Part shown: one piece after another, positions 1 through 8,461 of the stretch
How positions within the stretch are numbered: the first letter of the stretch is position 1
Layout: each line of letters starts with the position of its first letter
From: Poteriospumella lacustris
Taxonomy: Eukaryota; Sar; Chrysophyceae; Chromulinales; Dinobryaceae
Length of the DNA: 39,672 nt
Assembly: GCA_008000375.1 (NCBI GenBank)
Contig: SMOI01000080.1
Span: forward strand, 84,153 to 123,824
Direction of reading: 5' to 3'
The notes under the pieces: generated by a model
What the model saw: the letters and a program-made list of their open reading frames with translations, nothing else
What the model was told of the DNA's origin: nothing
The model's database searches: none
Program-made: the position numbers and the translations under genes

Positions 1-10
1 GGCCTATGCG

Positions 11-1144
11 ATGTTCGAAGAGGAATCGGTGTTCGACATCGACGAAGATCGCTACCCGTCTCGCTCGCCGTCCACTGCCGCGTCGGAGAAGCCGCCCCGC
101 AAAGGCGATCAGCATCGCCATGACTCGCACCACACCTCTCTAGAACACCCAACCGGATCGTCGTGGTCCAATCTGGACGCTTCCCAGAGCACGTTCCCGT
201 CGGATTTGTTGGAGGCGGCCGAGTCGCCCTTCTTCCACGAGGCGACGAAGCCGCTGCCCAAACAGCTCACGGCCAACGCCGTCGAGGTGGTCAAGGTGGC
301 GAATGTGTGCGCAGCGGCAGCGGGCATCGCGTACTTCTACTTCCACGGGTACTACGACGTGGTGCTGGAGTACAACCAGATCTTCTTCCTCTCGGTCCTC
401 GTCAACATCCTCGACTCCACGCCGGGCGTCCTCCGCACGCTGTGGTTCGTCCTCATCGTCTGCGCGGGCATCATCTGGACGTCGATGGCGGTGTACGTGT
501 CGACGTGGGCGCTGCCGGTGTACCACCAGGTGGCCTGGACGCTCATGGCCTTCTTCTACGACGCCGGCACCATCAGCTGCGCCTACGTCATCCTGCACCA
601 CCCCTCGCGCAAGCTCAAGGCGACCAACTTTCTGGAGGTGGATCTGCTGCTGTACCTCGTGTCGCTGAACGCCATCTGCATCTTCCCCGTGAGCCACTTC
701 AACAGCAGTCTGCACCTGATCCTCGACATCCGCATGATCGTGCTGCTCTACGGCGGCCTGTACCGCCCCAACGACAAGGTCGCCCTCCTGCGCCGCAAGT
801 CCATCTGGCTCATCATGGCCTGCATCTTGGTCTTCTTCGTGCTCGTGTCCAGCAAGAACCTCTGGGCGCAGTTCGTCGGGAGCGTCGTCAACTTCGGCGT
901 GGGCCTGACGCTGCTCGCGCAGGCCGCGCTCTTCCACTTCGTCAAGTACCCGCTGCTGCGCCGCCTGCAGGCCCAAGAGGCCAAGGGACACGCCTCGTCG
1001 CCGGGCAACTTCGTCGCCTACAGCGGCGCGCTGGGCGCGCACGAGGCCGGCGACGGCGGCGCTGGTGACGACCGCGCGTCGGCGGTGGCGATGCGCCAGC
1101 TGTCCACGCTCAACCCGTTGGCCGCGGCGCCGCCCTCCGCCTGA
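11..1144 (+). CDS. Multi-pass membrane protein, function unknown (5' end may be incomplete)
   Basis: Open frame of 377 codons from the ATG at 11. The frame is also open upstream to the window edge, so this ATG may be internal and an exon may be missing. Residues 1-90 are hydrophilic and rich in Ser, His and Asp. About six or seven hydrophobic segments follow, at roughly 94-112, 143-165, 174-195, 209-228, 235-250, 264-281 and 288-310. The tail is Ala/Gly rich. The first hydrophilic part probably faces the cytosol. I recognise no family signature, transporter motif or catalytic motif. It ends 171 bp before the stop codon of the convergent solenoid gene, with an 11-bp tandem repeat between them. 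Confidence 0.7.
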   Translation: MFEEESVFDIDEDRYPSRSPSTAASEKPPRKGDQHRHDSHHTSLEHPTGSSWSNLDASQSTFPSDLLEAAESPFFHEATKPLPKQLTANAVEVVKVANVCAAAAGIAYFYFHGYYDVVLEYNQIFFLSVLVNILDSTPGVLRTLWFVLIVCAGIIWTSMAVYVSTWALPVYHQVAWTLMAFFYDAGTISCAYVILHHPSRKLKATNFLEVDLLLYLVSLNAICIFPVSHFNSSLHLILDIRMIVLLYGGLYRPNDKVALLRRKSIWLIMACILVFFVLVSSKNLWAQFVGSVVNFGVGLTLLAQAALFHFVKYPLLRRLQAQEAKGHASSPGNFVAYSGALGAHEAGDGGAGDDRASAVAMRQLSTLNPLAAAPPSA

Positions 1145-1250
1145 AGCTCGGGCCGCCCCTATTCGTTTCTCATTCGTTTTGTTCCATTCGCCCCCTCCGA
1201 TCTCTGTAAATACTTCGCCTTACTCGACCGCTGCGGCCGCCGACAGCGCC

Positions 1251-1305
1251 GCCTCCACTGCGCCTCCACTGCGCCTCCACTGCGCCTCCACTGCGCCTCC
1301 ACTGC
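1251..1305. repeat. Five tandem copies of an 11-bp unit
   Basis: The unit GCCTCCACTGC occurs five times without interruption. It lies between two convergent genes, starting about 107 bp after the membrane-protein stop and ending 10 bp before the stop codon of the minus-strand gene, so it is in the 3' UTR of one or both. The repeat is a simple minisatellite and may vary in copy number. Confidence 0.95.
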
Positions 1306-1315
1306 GACGGAGGAC

Positions 1316-3433
1316 TCACGACAGGAAGCGCTGCAGGTCGTCGACGTCGCAGAGAGTCGCTGGCGACCACGTCGCGGCCGACGGCGACGCGCGCAGCTGT
1401 CGCAGGACCAGCGCCGCGTCGCGTGTCCGCAGCGACTCGCGAATCTCCGCGGCGGCCGCCACCGCGACGGCGTCGGCGCCGTGCGGCAGCCGCGCGAAGA
1501 CCGCCAGCGCCGCCAGCCACTCGGCGGCGGCGGCGGCGGTGGCGGTGGCAGAGGCATCGTCGGGCGACGCGCGCAGCTGCCGCGCGGATGCGTCGAGCAG
1601 CAGCGCGGGGAGGTCGTGCTGCGTGAACAGCAGGCGGCGCCGCTCCGCGCCGAACGCCGAGTCGCCCTGCACGAAGCAGTGCGCCAGCTGCGCCGTCGCC
1701 AGCGCGTCCTCGGCGCTCGTCTGCGCCGACGTCGCGAGCAGCCGCAGCAGCGGCGGTAGGCCGGCGTCTGCGAGGCGCTGGCGCGCGCCCTCGCGCTCGA
1801 GCGGTGTCCAGCCGGCGGCGCCGTCGGCGGCGGCCACCTGGCGCAGCACCTGCAGCAGCGGGGCGACCAGTGTCGCGGGCGGCGGCTCGACGTGCAGCGC
1901 GTGGTGCAGCAGGCGACACGCCTCTTCGCAGAGCCCCTCGGCGACCCAGACGCGCAGCGCGTCCGCGTCAGTCGCGGGCGGCAGCAGCGTCGCGACGAGT
2001 CGCAGGATGGCGGCCGTCAGCTCGGCGTGGTCCACGTCCGTCTGCGTCTGCAGCGCCAGCAGCAGCGACGGGCCCTGCGCGTCGTGGAACTGCTCCCACC
2101 ACCGCGGCAGCAGCGCCGTCGTGTGCGCGTCGCGGGCGCTCAGCGAGAGGAAGCGCAGCAGCGACTGCAGCACGGCGACCGACGGCGCGGCCGACGACAG
2201 CTCCTGCAGCAGCAGCCGCAGCGATCGCGTCACCAGCTGCGCCTCGAGCATCGCCTGCAGCGTCGCGGTCGGCGTCGGGCTGCGCGCCAGCAGCTGGCCG
2301 AGCGCCTGGCAGGCGAGGCGCAGCGTGGTCTCCTTCTCGCGCAGCAGCTGCTGCTGCACGGCGGGCGACGCGACCTCCGCGGCCGACGCGGCGTACTGCA
2401 GCACGTGCGCGAGCCACGGCAGCAGCGCCGGGTGAGTCGCCAGCGCCGCGTGGGCCTCGCGAGCGGTGGCGGTGTCGCCGGCGAAGAGGTGCGACAGCGC
2501 GACGAGGACGCTCTGCGCGACGTTCATCGCTTCGGGCGGCGGCAGCTGCGCCGCGGCCGTCAGCAGCGTCGGCAGCACCGCCGGCAGCGGCGTCGTCAGC
2601 AGCGTCTGCCGCGCGGCGTCGTCCTGCGCCAGCAGCGACACGAGGCCGAAGGCGACGTCGACGATGTCTTTGCGGTGCGCGCGCCGCGCGGCGACGGCCA
2701 CCGCTGCGCCGCCCTCGTCGCCGTCGTCGTCGCGGCAGTAGAACTGCAGCGCTTCGTGTAGCAGCGCGAGGCCGTCGATCTCCGGCGAGACGAAGGCGGC
2801 CGTCAGGGCGGCGTCGCGGGCGAGCAGCAGATTGGCCAGCGCGAGGAGGCCCTGCTGCGTCATCTCGGCGCTGAGCGACACGTGGCCGTAGACCACGTGG
2901 CTCAGCAGGCGCAGCTGCTGCGCGCGGCTCAGCGCAGGGGCGCTCGTCTCGAAGGCGCCGGCGGCCAGCGGCTTGTCGTCGCTGGGAATGGTGGCGAGGA
3001 GGCTGAGGACCTCTGCGCAGGCCTCGTAGCCGGCCTCCTGCGCCAGCGTCTGCAGCAGCTGAAACGCCTGTCGCGCGATCGCGTCGTCCAGCGTCCCCAG
3101 TTGATTTACGCCGCCGGGCACCACGATGCCCAAGAAGCGGTAGATGTTCATCGTCGCCCGGGCGAACGCCAGCGACGAGGCGCCGTGTCGCTCGTACAGC
3201 TGAAACAGCGCCGCGAGGAGCTTCGGCGTGTGCCGCGCGTAGGCGATGGGGTTGGCCTTGTAGGCCTTGACCACGTCCTGGAAGTGGCCCAGGACCTCCT
3301 CCACGGGCAGACTGGGCTCTCCCGCGAGGTATTTGAAACGCTGGACGATGAAACTGATCTTCGGCGCGGTGACGCGCGGCCCCGACGGCAGACCGGCCGA
3401 CGAGTCGACACGGACGGCCGCAGGGGCCGCCAT
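1316..3433 (-). CDS. Alpha-solenoid (ARM/HEAT-like) protein, function unknown
   Basis: A single open frame of 705 codons, from an ATG in good context (CAACATGG) to TGA. Nearly the whole protein is predicted helical, with amphipathic Leu/Ala-rich helices in tandem, as in armadillo or HEAT scaffolds. The best-conserved-looking part is residues 20-130, where charged and aromatic positions are mixed into the helices. The rest is very Ala/Leu/Gln rich, which tracks the high GC content. I see no catalytic motif, signal peptide or membrane segment. It could be a trafficking or nuclear-transport adaptor, or the N-terminal type of module seen in large BEACH-like proteins, but nothing decides this. Long frames on the opposite strand here are shadows of GC-rich coding sequence. 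Confidence 0.75.
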   Translation of the reverse strand: MAAPAAVRVDSSAGLPSGPRVTAPKISFIVQRFKYLAGEPSLPVEEVLGHFQDVVKAYKANPIAYARHTPKLLAALFQLYERHGASSLAFARATMNIYRFLGIVVPGGVNQLGTLDDAIARQAFQLLQTLAQEAGYEACAEVLSLLATIPSDDKPLAAGAFETSAPALSRAQQLRLLSHVVYGHVSLSAEMTQQGLLALANLLLARDAALTAAFVSPEIDGLALLHEALQFYCRDDDGDEGGAAVAVAARRAHRKDIVDVAFGLVSLLAQDDAARQTLLTTPLPAVLPTLLTAAAQLPPPEAMNVAQSVLVALSHLFAGDTATAREAHAALATHPALLPWLAHVLQYAASAAEVASPAVQQQLLREKETTLRLACQALGQLLARSPTPTATLQAMLEAQLVTRSLRLLLQELSSAAPSVAVLQSLLRFLSLSARDAHTTALLPRWWEQFHDAQGPSLLLALQTQTDVDHAELTAAILRLVATLLPPATDADALRVWVAEGLCEEACRLLHHALHVEPPPATLVAPLLQVLRQVAAADGAAGWTPLEREGARQRLADAGLPPLLRLLATSAQTSAEDALATAQLAHCFVQGDSAFGAERRRLLFTQHDLPALLLDASARQLRASPDDASATATAAAAAEWLAALAVFARLPHGADAVAVAAAAEIRESLRTRDAALVLRQLRASPSAATWSPATLCDVDDLQRFLS

Positions 3434-4277
3434 GTTGACGAGGCGAATCGGAGATGCTGGGGGCTTCGCAGCAGCGGCGTGATCGTGGCTGTGGCTGTGG
3501 TCGTGGCTGCAGGAGCCGTTGCTGTGGTCGTGGCTGTGGCTGTGGCTGTGGTCGTGATCGAGGGAACAGCTCTGAGTGCTATGATCGTGATTGTGGTCGT
3601 GCGAGAGCAGACTGGTACGGGACTGTTGACGAACGTTGGTGATAAGTCGACGAAACAGTGTCGTATGAGTCCAGGCGAACGGGGTAACTTACGGTGGCAT
3701 AGAGGCGTTGGGAAGACGACGACGAGGCGGCGGGGGCTCGCCTGACCAGTGAGACATTGCCATTTGGTCGATGCCTCACAAATTCGGCAGTTGCTCGCAC
3801 CAGAGTCTCCTGCGATCGTCGCCACATTCTGTTGCAGCAGCGTTGGTGGGAGAGGCTGTCGGCGTTGGAAGCGGTGGAGAAGAGGCGGATGATGCAACGC
3901 GATGGAGACCGCCCAGAAACTGACAACCAACCGAAAGGTAATGGATCGAAACCAGCTGCAGGAACAGCACCAGACGGCCAAGACGGTCGCAGAAGAAGGG
4001 AAGAAAGGCTGCCAGTCGGCGAGGTCGTCGAGGTCGTCGTCACTGCGACGCGGCGACGTTCTGCGCCGCCGCCGCCGTCGCCGTCGTCGCGGTGGCGGCA
4101 GCATGACGACGACGGCCCTGCACACGACGACGACGAGGTCACCCACCGCCACAGCGAAGAGACGAGAAACAGAGCGTTCTTTTGCTTCCGACTTCGCCAC
4201 GTACAGTGACTAGGTCCAAAGATCATCACATTTGGACACACGAAGAGTAAACCATTCACTGGACCTCACGCACAGCC
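3434..4277. other. Divergent intergenic/promoter region with low-complexity repeats
   Basis: This stretch separates the starts of two divergent genes. It contains a run of GTGGCT/GTGGTCGTG units at about 3484-3556 and a CGCCGC/CGTCGC-rich run at about 4068-4100. Several overlapping open frames exist on both strands, but they have low-complexity composition and no family resemblance. I read it as promoter and 5' UTR sequence. A short first exon is possible, for example the ATG at 3902, which runs into a GTAATG donor-like site. Confidence 0.5.
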
Positions 4278-4883
4278 ATGCCCTTTTGTCCCTACACGAC
4301 GCTAATTCGGCCGGTGCTGTCCGTGACAGACAGTGCCTTGCAACGCGTCAACGCGGTCAATGGATCCTTGAAAGGTTATTCCAACTTGCTGTTTGGTCTG
4401 TTCTCATTGCATTTGGTGCTCTCTCTTCATTCTCCCGCGTACGAGTTCGGCGGCCCGGACAAGCCCGTGGACACAGCCAAGGTCGGCGTCGGCCGCGACG
4501 GCGTTCTGCAGTACAACTGGTTCCAATGGAAGCCGTTCTTGGCCAACCTCAACTTGTCCGTCTTCTATTTCCTCCGAAATGTCTACGGAATCGACTGGTG
4601 GACCGACTTGTGGGCACTGAGCCTCCTGTCGCTCGAGGGCGCTGACCGCCTCGTCGCCGCCTTCTTCGGCAACCTCCCGCGCCAGATGACCATCCTCGGC
4701 GGCGTGTCGCTCAATCCCTTCCAGTTGATTCCGAAGGATGGCAACGAGTTCGACAAGCTGCGTCTACGCTTCACGGAATGGAAGTATGAGCTGGGTCTGT
4801 GGGTGCGCCGCGTGGCGGTGACCAACCTCGTCGGTCAGTCGCTGTGGCAGCTCTACCGTCGCTTTCTGTCGCGCCAGCCATAG
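4278..4883 (+). CDS. Conserved-looking protein of unknown function, 201 aa
   Basis: Open frame from ATG (context CAGCCATGCC) to TAG, 201 residues. It has mixed codon use and no low complexity, which supports real coding. There is one moderately hydrophobic segment at about 37-50. A Trp/aromatic-rich stretch at 75-112 (NWFQWKPF, then DWWTDLW) is followed by a charged C-terminal helix at about 155-198. No targeting signal is clear. I recognise no family. The gene is divergent from the solenoid gene and convergent with COG6, whose stop codon lies only 59 bp downstream. Confidence 0.65.
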   Translation: MPFCPYTTLIRPVLSVTDSALQRVNAVNGSLKGYSNLLFGLFSLHLVLSLHSPAYEFGGPDKPVDTAKVGVGRDGVLQYNWFQWKPFLANLNLSVFYFLRNVYGIDWWTDLWALSLLSLEGADRLVAAFFGNLPRQMTILGGVSLNPFQLIPKDGNEFDKLRLRFTEWKYELGLWVRRVAVTNLVGQSLWQLYRRFLSRQP

Positions 4884-4942
4884 GCGCAACACGCCCCTGT
4901 AGAAAGAAGCCTCGTAACCCTCGTATTTATAATTAGACGCGC

Positions 4943-7287
4943 TCAGATGTTGCCGAGAAGCAGCTGCACGCTGTCGACGGAGTGCTGCAGCAGGCTCTGC
5001 CCCGCCTCGCCGTAGAGGTGCGCGGGGCTGGTGACCAGCGCGTAGACCTTCGCGTACTGGCCCGTGATCTCCTGCGTGATCTGCTGCCGGATCTCATCTC
5101 GCCGTTGTGGATCGGTGATGCGGTCGAGCTGCGGACACAGAATCGTCGAGAAGAGCGACGCGTAGAAGGCGCGCAGTACCGTTGCGACGCGGTCCACGTC
5201 GAGCCCGAACTGTTCGGAGGCCGCCAGCCCCGAGGGGAGGGCGTCGACCAACTCCACGAGTTTGTCCAGGTCAGAGCGCTGCAGAATGCGCGAGACCTCC
5301 TCCTGCACGAGAATCGTCGTCCACGAGGCCGCCTCCTGCGCGAGCATCTCCTGCCAGTTGACGCCCGCGGGGCTCGCGGCGCTGCCGAGCGCCGTTCGCG
5401 ACGCCGTGGCGGCCTTGTAGTCCAGAAGCGCCGCCTGTAACGAGTGAAACGAAGCTGTGAGTCACCGCGAGAGGGATCGGCGACGCGCAGAGGACGCACC
5501 TGCAGCGCGGCGATGTTGTTGAGCATGAACACGGCCATCTCGGACGTGGCCAGCGCCAGGCCCTGGCCCGCGACGCGACAGGCCTGCAGACACGGCGTGA
5601 CGATGTCGCCCAGAACGCTGGCGATGGATAGTGTCGACTGCGTCGGAGACTTCGGTGACGTCGCTTCCGCATCGCCGCTGCCCGACGGCGACAGCGACGC
5701 CGACGAGACCGGGACGCCGTCGTACGGCAGTGACGACAGCGCCGTGGCAGCGCTCTTCAGCAGCGCTTTGACGTGGATGGCGCACTCACGGGTCCACAGC
5801 GACGCCTGCAGATCAACGTTTGCGGACGCCATCGCACTGTTGTTCGCCGCAGCGCCTGAGGGGGACGGCAGCAGGCTGGCGTACTGCGAGGACTGGCCGC
5901 GCACGGACTCGACGAAGCGGCGGATCTGCCCTTGGAACAGCCGCTCGCACTCCTGGAAGCAGCCCTTCAGGGTAGCGTTGATCGCGTTCTCCGACTGCAG
6001 CATCGACCGCGCGAACAGCTGCTGGTAGAACACCAGCAGGTCCGCCAGGGCGTAGAGGACGTCCCACGACGCCACGTGCGTCTCCAGCAGCTGCAGGATG
6101 CGCATGCGTAGCGGCCGCCCCACGCCCTGCACCGTGCGTACGACCAGCTCCTCCAGCGAGTAACCTACGTTGGCAGAGCCGCTGCCCGCACTGGCGACGC
6201 CCTCGTCGGTGGGGGCGGGCTTCTTGCGCTGACTCGACGTGACGCCGGCGTAGAACTCGGTTTCGATCGCGACCGCCTGGTGAACCCAGGCCAGCAGGCC
6301 ACCCAGGAACTGCACGGGCGAATCGCCGCTGCCGTGAACGGCGCCGTGAACGGAGCCGCTGGACGAGGCTGACGACGGCGACGGCGCCGCGATGCCCTGC
6401 AGCGCCACGACCATGAAGGCTTGCACGAGCGACGTCCGCCGCGCGTCGATCAGCAGCTCTTGGCACTGCTCCACGTACGAGGGAACGTGTTGCAAGAGCC
6501 GCGCCGCGGTTTGCAGCTGTCCGTAGAGGTATTGATACTGATTTTGCTGTGCGGCCGACAGCTGCGACGTGTCTTCAGCCAGCGCCTCGCACTTCCCTTT
6601 GAACCAGAAGAAGAGCTTCTCGTACGCCGTTTCCTGGTGCTTGCCCAGGACTTCCAGCAACTCGAAGCCGATGCCATAGAACTGCTTTTCTGTGATGACT
6701 TTGCAGTCCTGGTAGGCCTGCTGCAGCTTGGAAAACGTCGTGTAGAAGGACCGCGCCTCGTTGGCGACGTCGAGACGCGCGTTCTGCAGCAGGAGGATCT
6801 CGGAGTCGTTCAAGTGGTACTTTGACAGGAAGGTCTCGACTTCCTCGCTTTGCGTCGAGTACATCGTTCGCTTCGCTTCCAATTCGTTCGCTTGATCCAT
6901 GAAGGATTTGATGTTTCGGTCGGCTTCCTCAACCCGCGCCGCCAGCGCCTTGCAGGACTGATACAAGTGAGAGGAGTAGTCATCGACCGCATCCAGCTTT
7001 ACTCGAATCGATTCCATTTCTTCAAGAAATTTCTTTCCGCACTCGATTGTTCGTTTCTCGAGGTTCTGGCGCAGTGATTGACGCGCATCGGCAGTGTCTT
7101 AAGGCAACAAGAACATCACAGCGACCGAGATACAACCAAACGTTGGGCACGGATACTTACTTGAAACATAAAACTCCCCAATGGCATCAAGCGCCTCCGT
7201 CATGGCGATGCTATCAGTCCGCAAAGCCAAGATCTTGGTGATCCGGGCATCTACAATAGGCTCTTTCACCGCATCTGCATCCAGCAT
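4943..7287 (-). CDS. COG6: Conserved oligomeric Golgi complex subunit 6 (COG6), three exons
   Basis: Subunit of the COG tethering complex (lobe B), needed for retrograde vesicle tethering at the Golgi. Exons on the minus strand: 7287-7161, 7097-5500 and 5434-4943. The introns are 63 nt (GTAAGT...AG) and 65 nt (GTGCGT...AG). The joined frame is 738 aa, against about 657 in human. Exon 1 encodes the conserved start region (ARITKILALR...EALDAIGEFYV). Exon 2 opens with SLRQNLEKR and goes on to the coiled-coil region, LLAWVHQA and the MAVFMLNNI block. Exon 3 carries the C-terminal YAKVYALVTSP...VQLLLGNI, which matches the conserved COG6 end. The extra length is mostly Ser/Ala-rich loops in the middle. 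An upstream in-frame stop fixes the ATG at 7287. Recovering exon 1 from an isolated short frame is inference, but splice phase and family similarity agree. Confidence 0.92.
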
Positions 7288-7536
7288 TTCTCCTCAATTT
7301 CGACGCAGGAGACACTCTAATGGATATTTCAAGGATGAAAATGAACGGGGTCGATCAACCTTTTTAGCTTCCCAACGAGAAGTGGCGCGAGTCGGTCGAG
7401 TTGGTTGTCTCACTCAGGCCTCAGCAGCTGCCGCAGCTGCTATCGTCGTCATCGCGCGTTACCCGTTTCATGTTTGTGACCTGCTGTGGACTTACGACCG
7501 CTGTTTCGCCATGCCCGATGCACAGTATCGCCATGC
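7288..7536. other. COG6 upstream region
   Basis: About 250 bp between the COG6 start and the first hairpin element. It has no convincing open frame. It probably holds the COG6 promoter and 5' UTR. I see no recognisable core-promoter motif. Confidence 0.4.
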
Positions 7537-7640
7537 TGCCCATCACAAGGGGGGACGGCCCGGTGGTAAGGAGGGGAGCCTATATACCTATGTATATAGG
7601 GCTCCCCCCTTACCCCGGGTCTTCCCCCTTGTTAGGCCCA
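7537..7640. mobile_element. Hairpin (foldback) element, copy 1
   Basis: A 104-bp, nearly self-complementary sequence. Its left arm (GGGGACGG...GGAGGGGAGCC) pairs with its right arm (GGGCTCCCCCC...GTTAGGCCC) around a TATATACCTATGTATATA centre. A second copy lies at 15177-15268. The two share left and right boundaries (TGCCCATCACAAGG and TTAGGCCCA) and diverge immediately outside, which marks it as a dispersed repeat. It has no coding capacity. No clear target duplication is visible. It resembles a non-autonomous foldback or MITE-type element, but a structured-RNA locus cannot be ruled out. Confidence 0.75.
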
Positions 7641-7682
7641 GACAAACCCACCCATTCCGCACTCCGCGCTGCACCTACTGGC

Positions 7683-7956
7683 ACTGGGTGACTTTGAAAA
7701 TTACACAGAGTCACAAATCTACGTTTGCGTACGACGCAGATCATAGAATCTGGCGAGGCCCCCCGCACCCCTTGCCAGATTTTGCGAACAGCCGATCACA
7801 GATCCTAAATCCTTGTACAATGGGCTTTCGATCCATATATTGCAAACTTGTATATCATTAGTATTTGTTGTACAATCTGAAAAAAAAAAAGCATACAAGG
7901 CCTACGTAGATTTAGGACCAGGTCTGCGATCTGTGTAATTTTCAAAGTCACCCACT
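7683..7956. mobile_element. MITE-like element with 24-bp perfect terminal inverted repeats
   Basis: The sequence at 7686-7709 (starting GGGTGACTTTGAAAATT) is the exact reverse complement of 7930-7953. The outer bases are ACT on both sides, a possible 3-bp target duplication (7683-7685 and 7954-7956). That would fit PIF/Harbinger-like or CACTA-like families. However, the repeat can also be extended outward with one mismatch (CACTG/CAGTG), so the exact ends are uncertain. A subterminal AAATCTACGT is also inverted inside both ends. The interior is about 220 bp, has no coding frame and contains an A11 run. It is a non-autonomous DNA transposon remnant. Confidence 0.75.
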
Positions 7957-7986
7957 GTCCAACCTGCACGACCGAGCGCCCATCGC

Positions 7987-8126
7987 CCAGGCGTAACCCT
8001 ATTTCTGAAACCGCCACAGCACGCTCGCTTCGGTGAACTCGAAGTGCTTCCGACTTGATCTCCACGCAGTCGTTTACTGTAACTCGAACCTTAATTTTGC
8101 AACAACAACAACAACAACAACAACAA
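7987..8126 (+). mobile_element. 5'-truncated tail of the same non-LTR retrotransposon family
   Basis: Starts at the last codons of the retroelement ORF (CCAGGCGTAA, stop codon included) and runs through the 3' UTR to a (CAA)9 tail at 8100-8126. It aligns to the tail of the full-length element at 12367-12493. By eye there are about five or six substitutions or indels outside the CAA run. It ends at exactly the same host junction (CACGACTCTC) as the full-length copy. Severe 5' truncation is typical of abortive target-primed reverse transcription. No target duplication is visible on its left side. Confidence 0.85.
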
Positions 8127-8376
8127 CACGACTCTCAGGTTTGTCGCTCCCTGCGACAAACTCTGAACGTTGGACGTTTCATGCATCATGATTGAAGTAA
8201 CATTTACAACATTTACAATATAGTTCACATCGAATCGGCAAATAAGGCCATGAATCCAACATGGAAATGGTGGAGACGTGAACTCCTTACTACACACCTC
8301 TCCCTAAATTAGCGAAACACACGTAGAGGTGTCACATCGTCCCACGTCATGGGATGGAGCAACTGGAGGCCGAAAC
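8127..8376. repeat. 250-bp direct repeat, left copy (target-site duplication)
   Basis: By eye it is identical base for base to 12494-12743. It flanks the full-length retroelement on the left. It contains the 3' flank and the last 68 coding bases of the Crinkler gene, which is continuous only with the right copy. This is therefore duplicated host target DNA, created when the element inserted. Confidence 0.88.
8309..8376 (-). pseudogene. Orphan copy of the last 21 codons of the Crinkler-type gene
   Basis: This minus-strand segment encodes the Crinkler protein's C-terminus (LQLLHPMTW...PLRVFR, stop) but is cut off from the rest of the gene by the retroelement. It lies inside the left target duplication. 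It is not expressed as such unless the element's 5' region is read antisense. Confidence 0.8.
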
Positions 8377-8382
8377 TGGAGC

Positions 8383-8416
<34 letters not shown>

Positions 8417-8461
8417 GAGAGTACGATAGTTTTGCTTTCCTCGGTGTAAAGTGGATACAGA

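Noticed and set aside
1804-2874. Long Ala/Arg-rich plus-strand frames across the solenoid gene
   Set aside because: Composition is extreme (poly Arg/Ala), as expected of a shadow of GC-rich coding sequence on the other strand.
3148-4259. Minus-strand frames of 226-350 codons in the 5' region of the solenoid gene
   Set aside because: They consist of Thr/Arg/Ser low complexity produced by GTGGCT and CGC repeats, start at non-ATG codons, and resemble no family.
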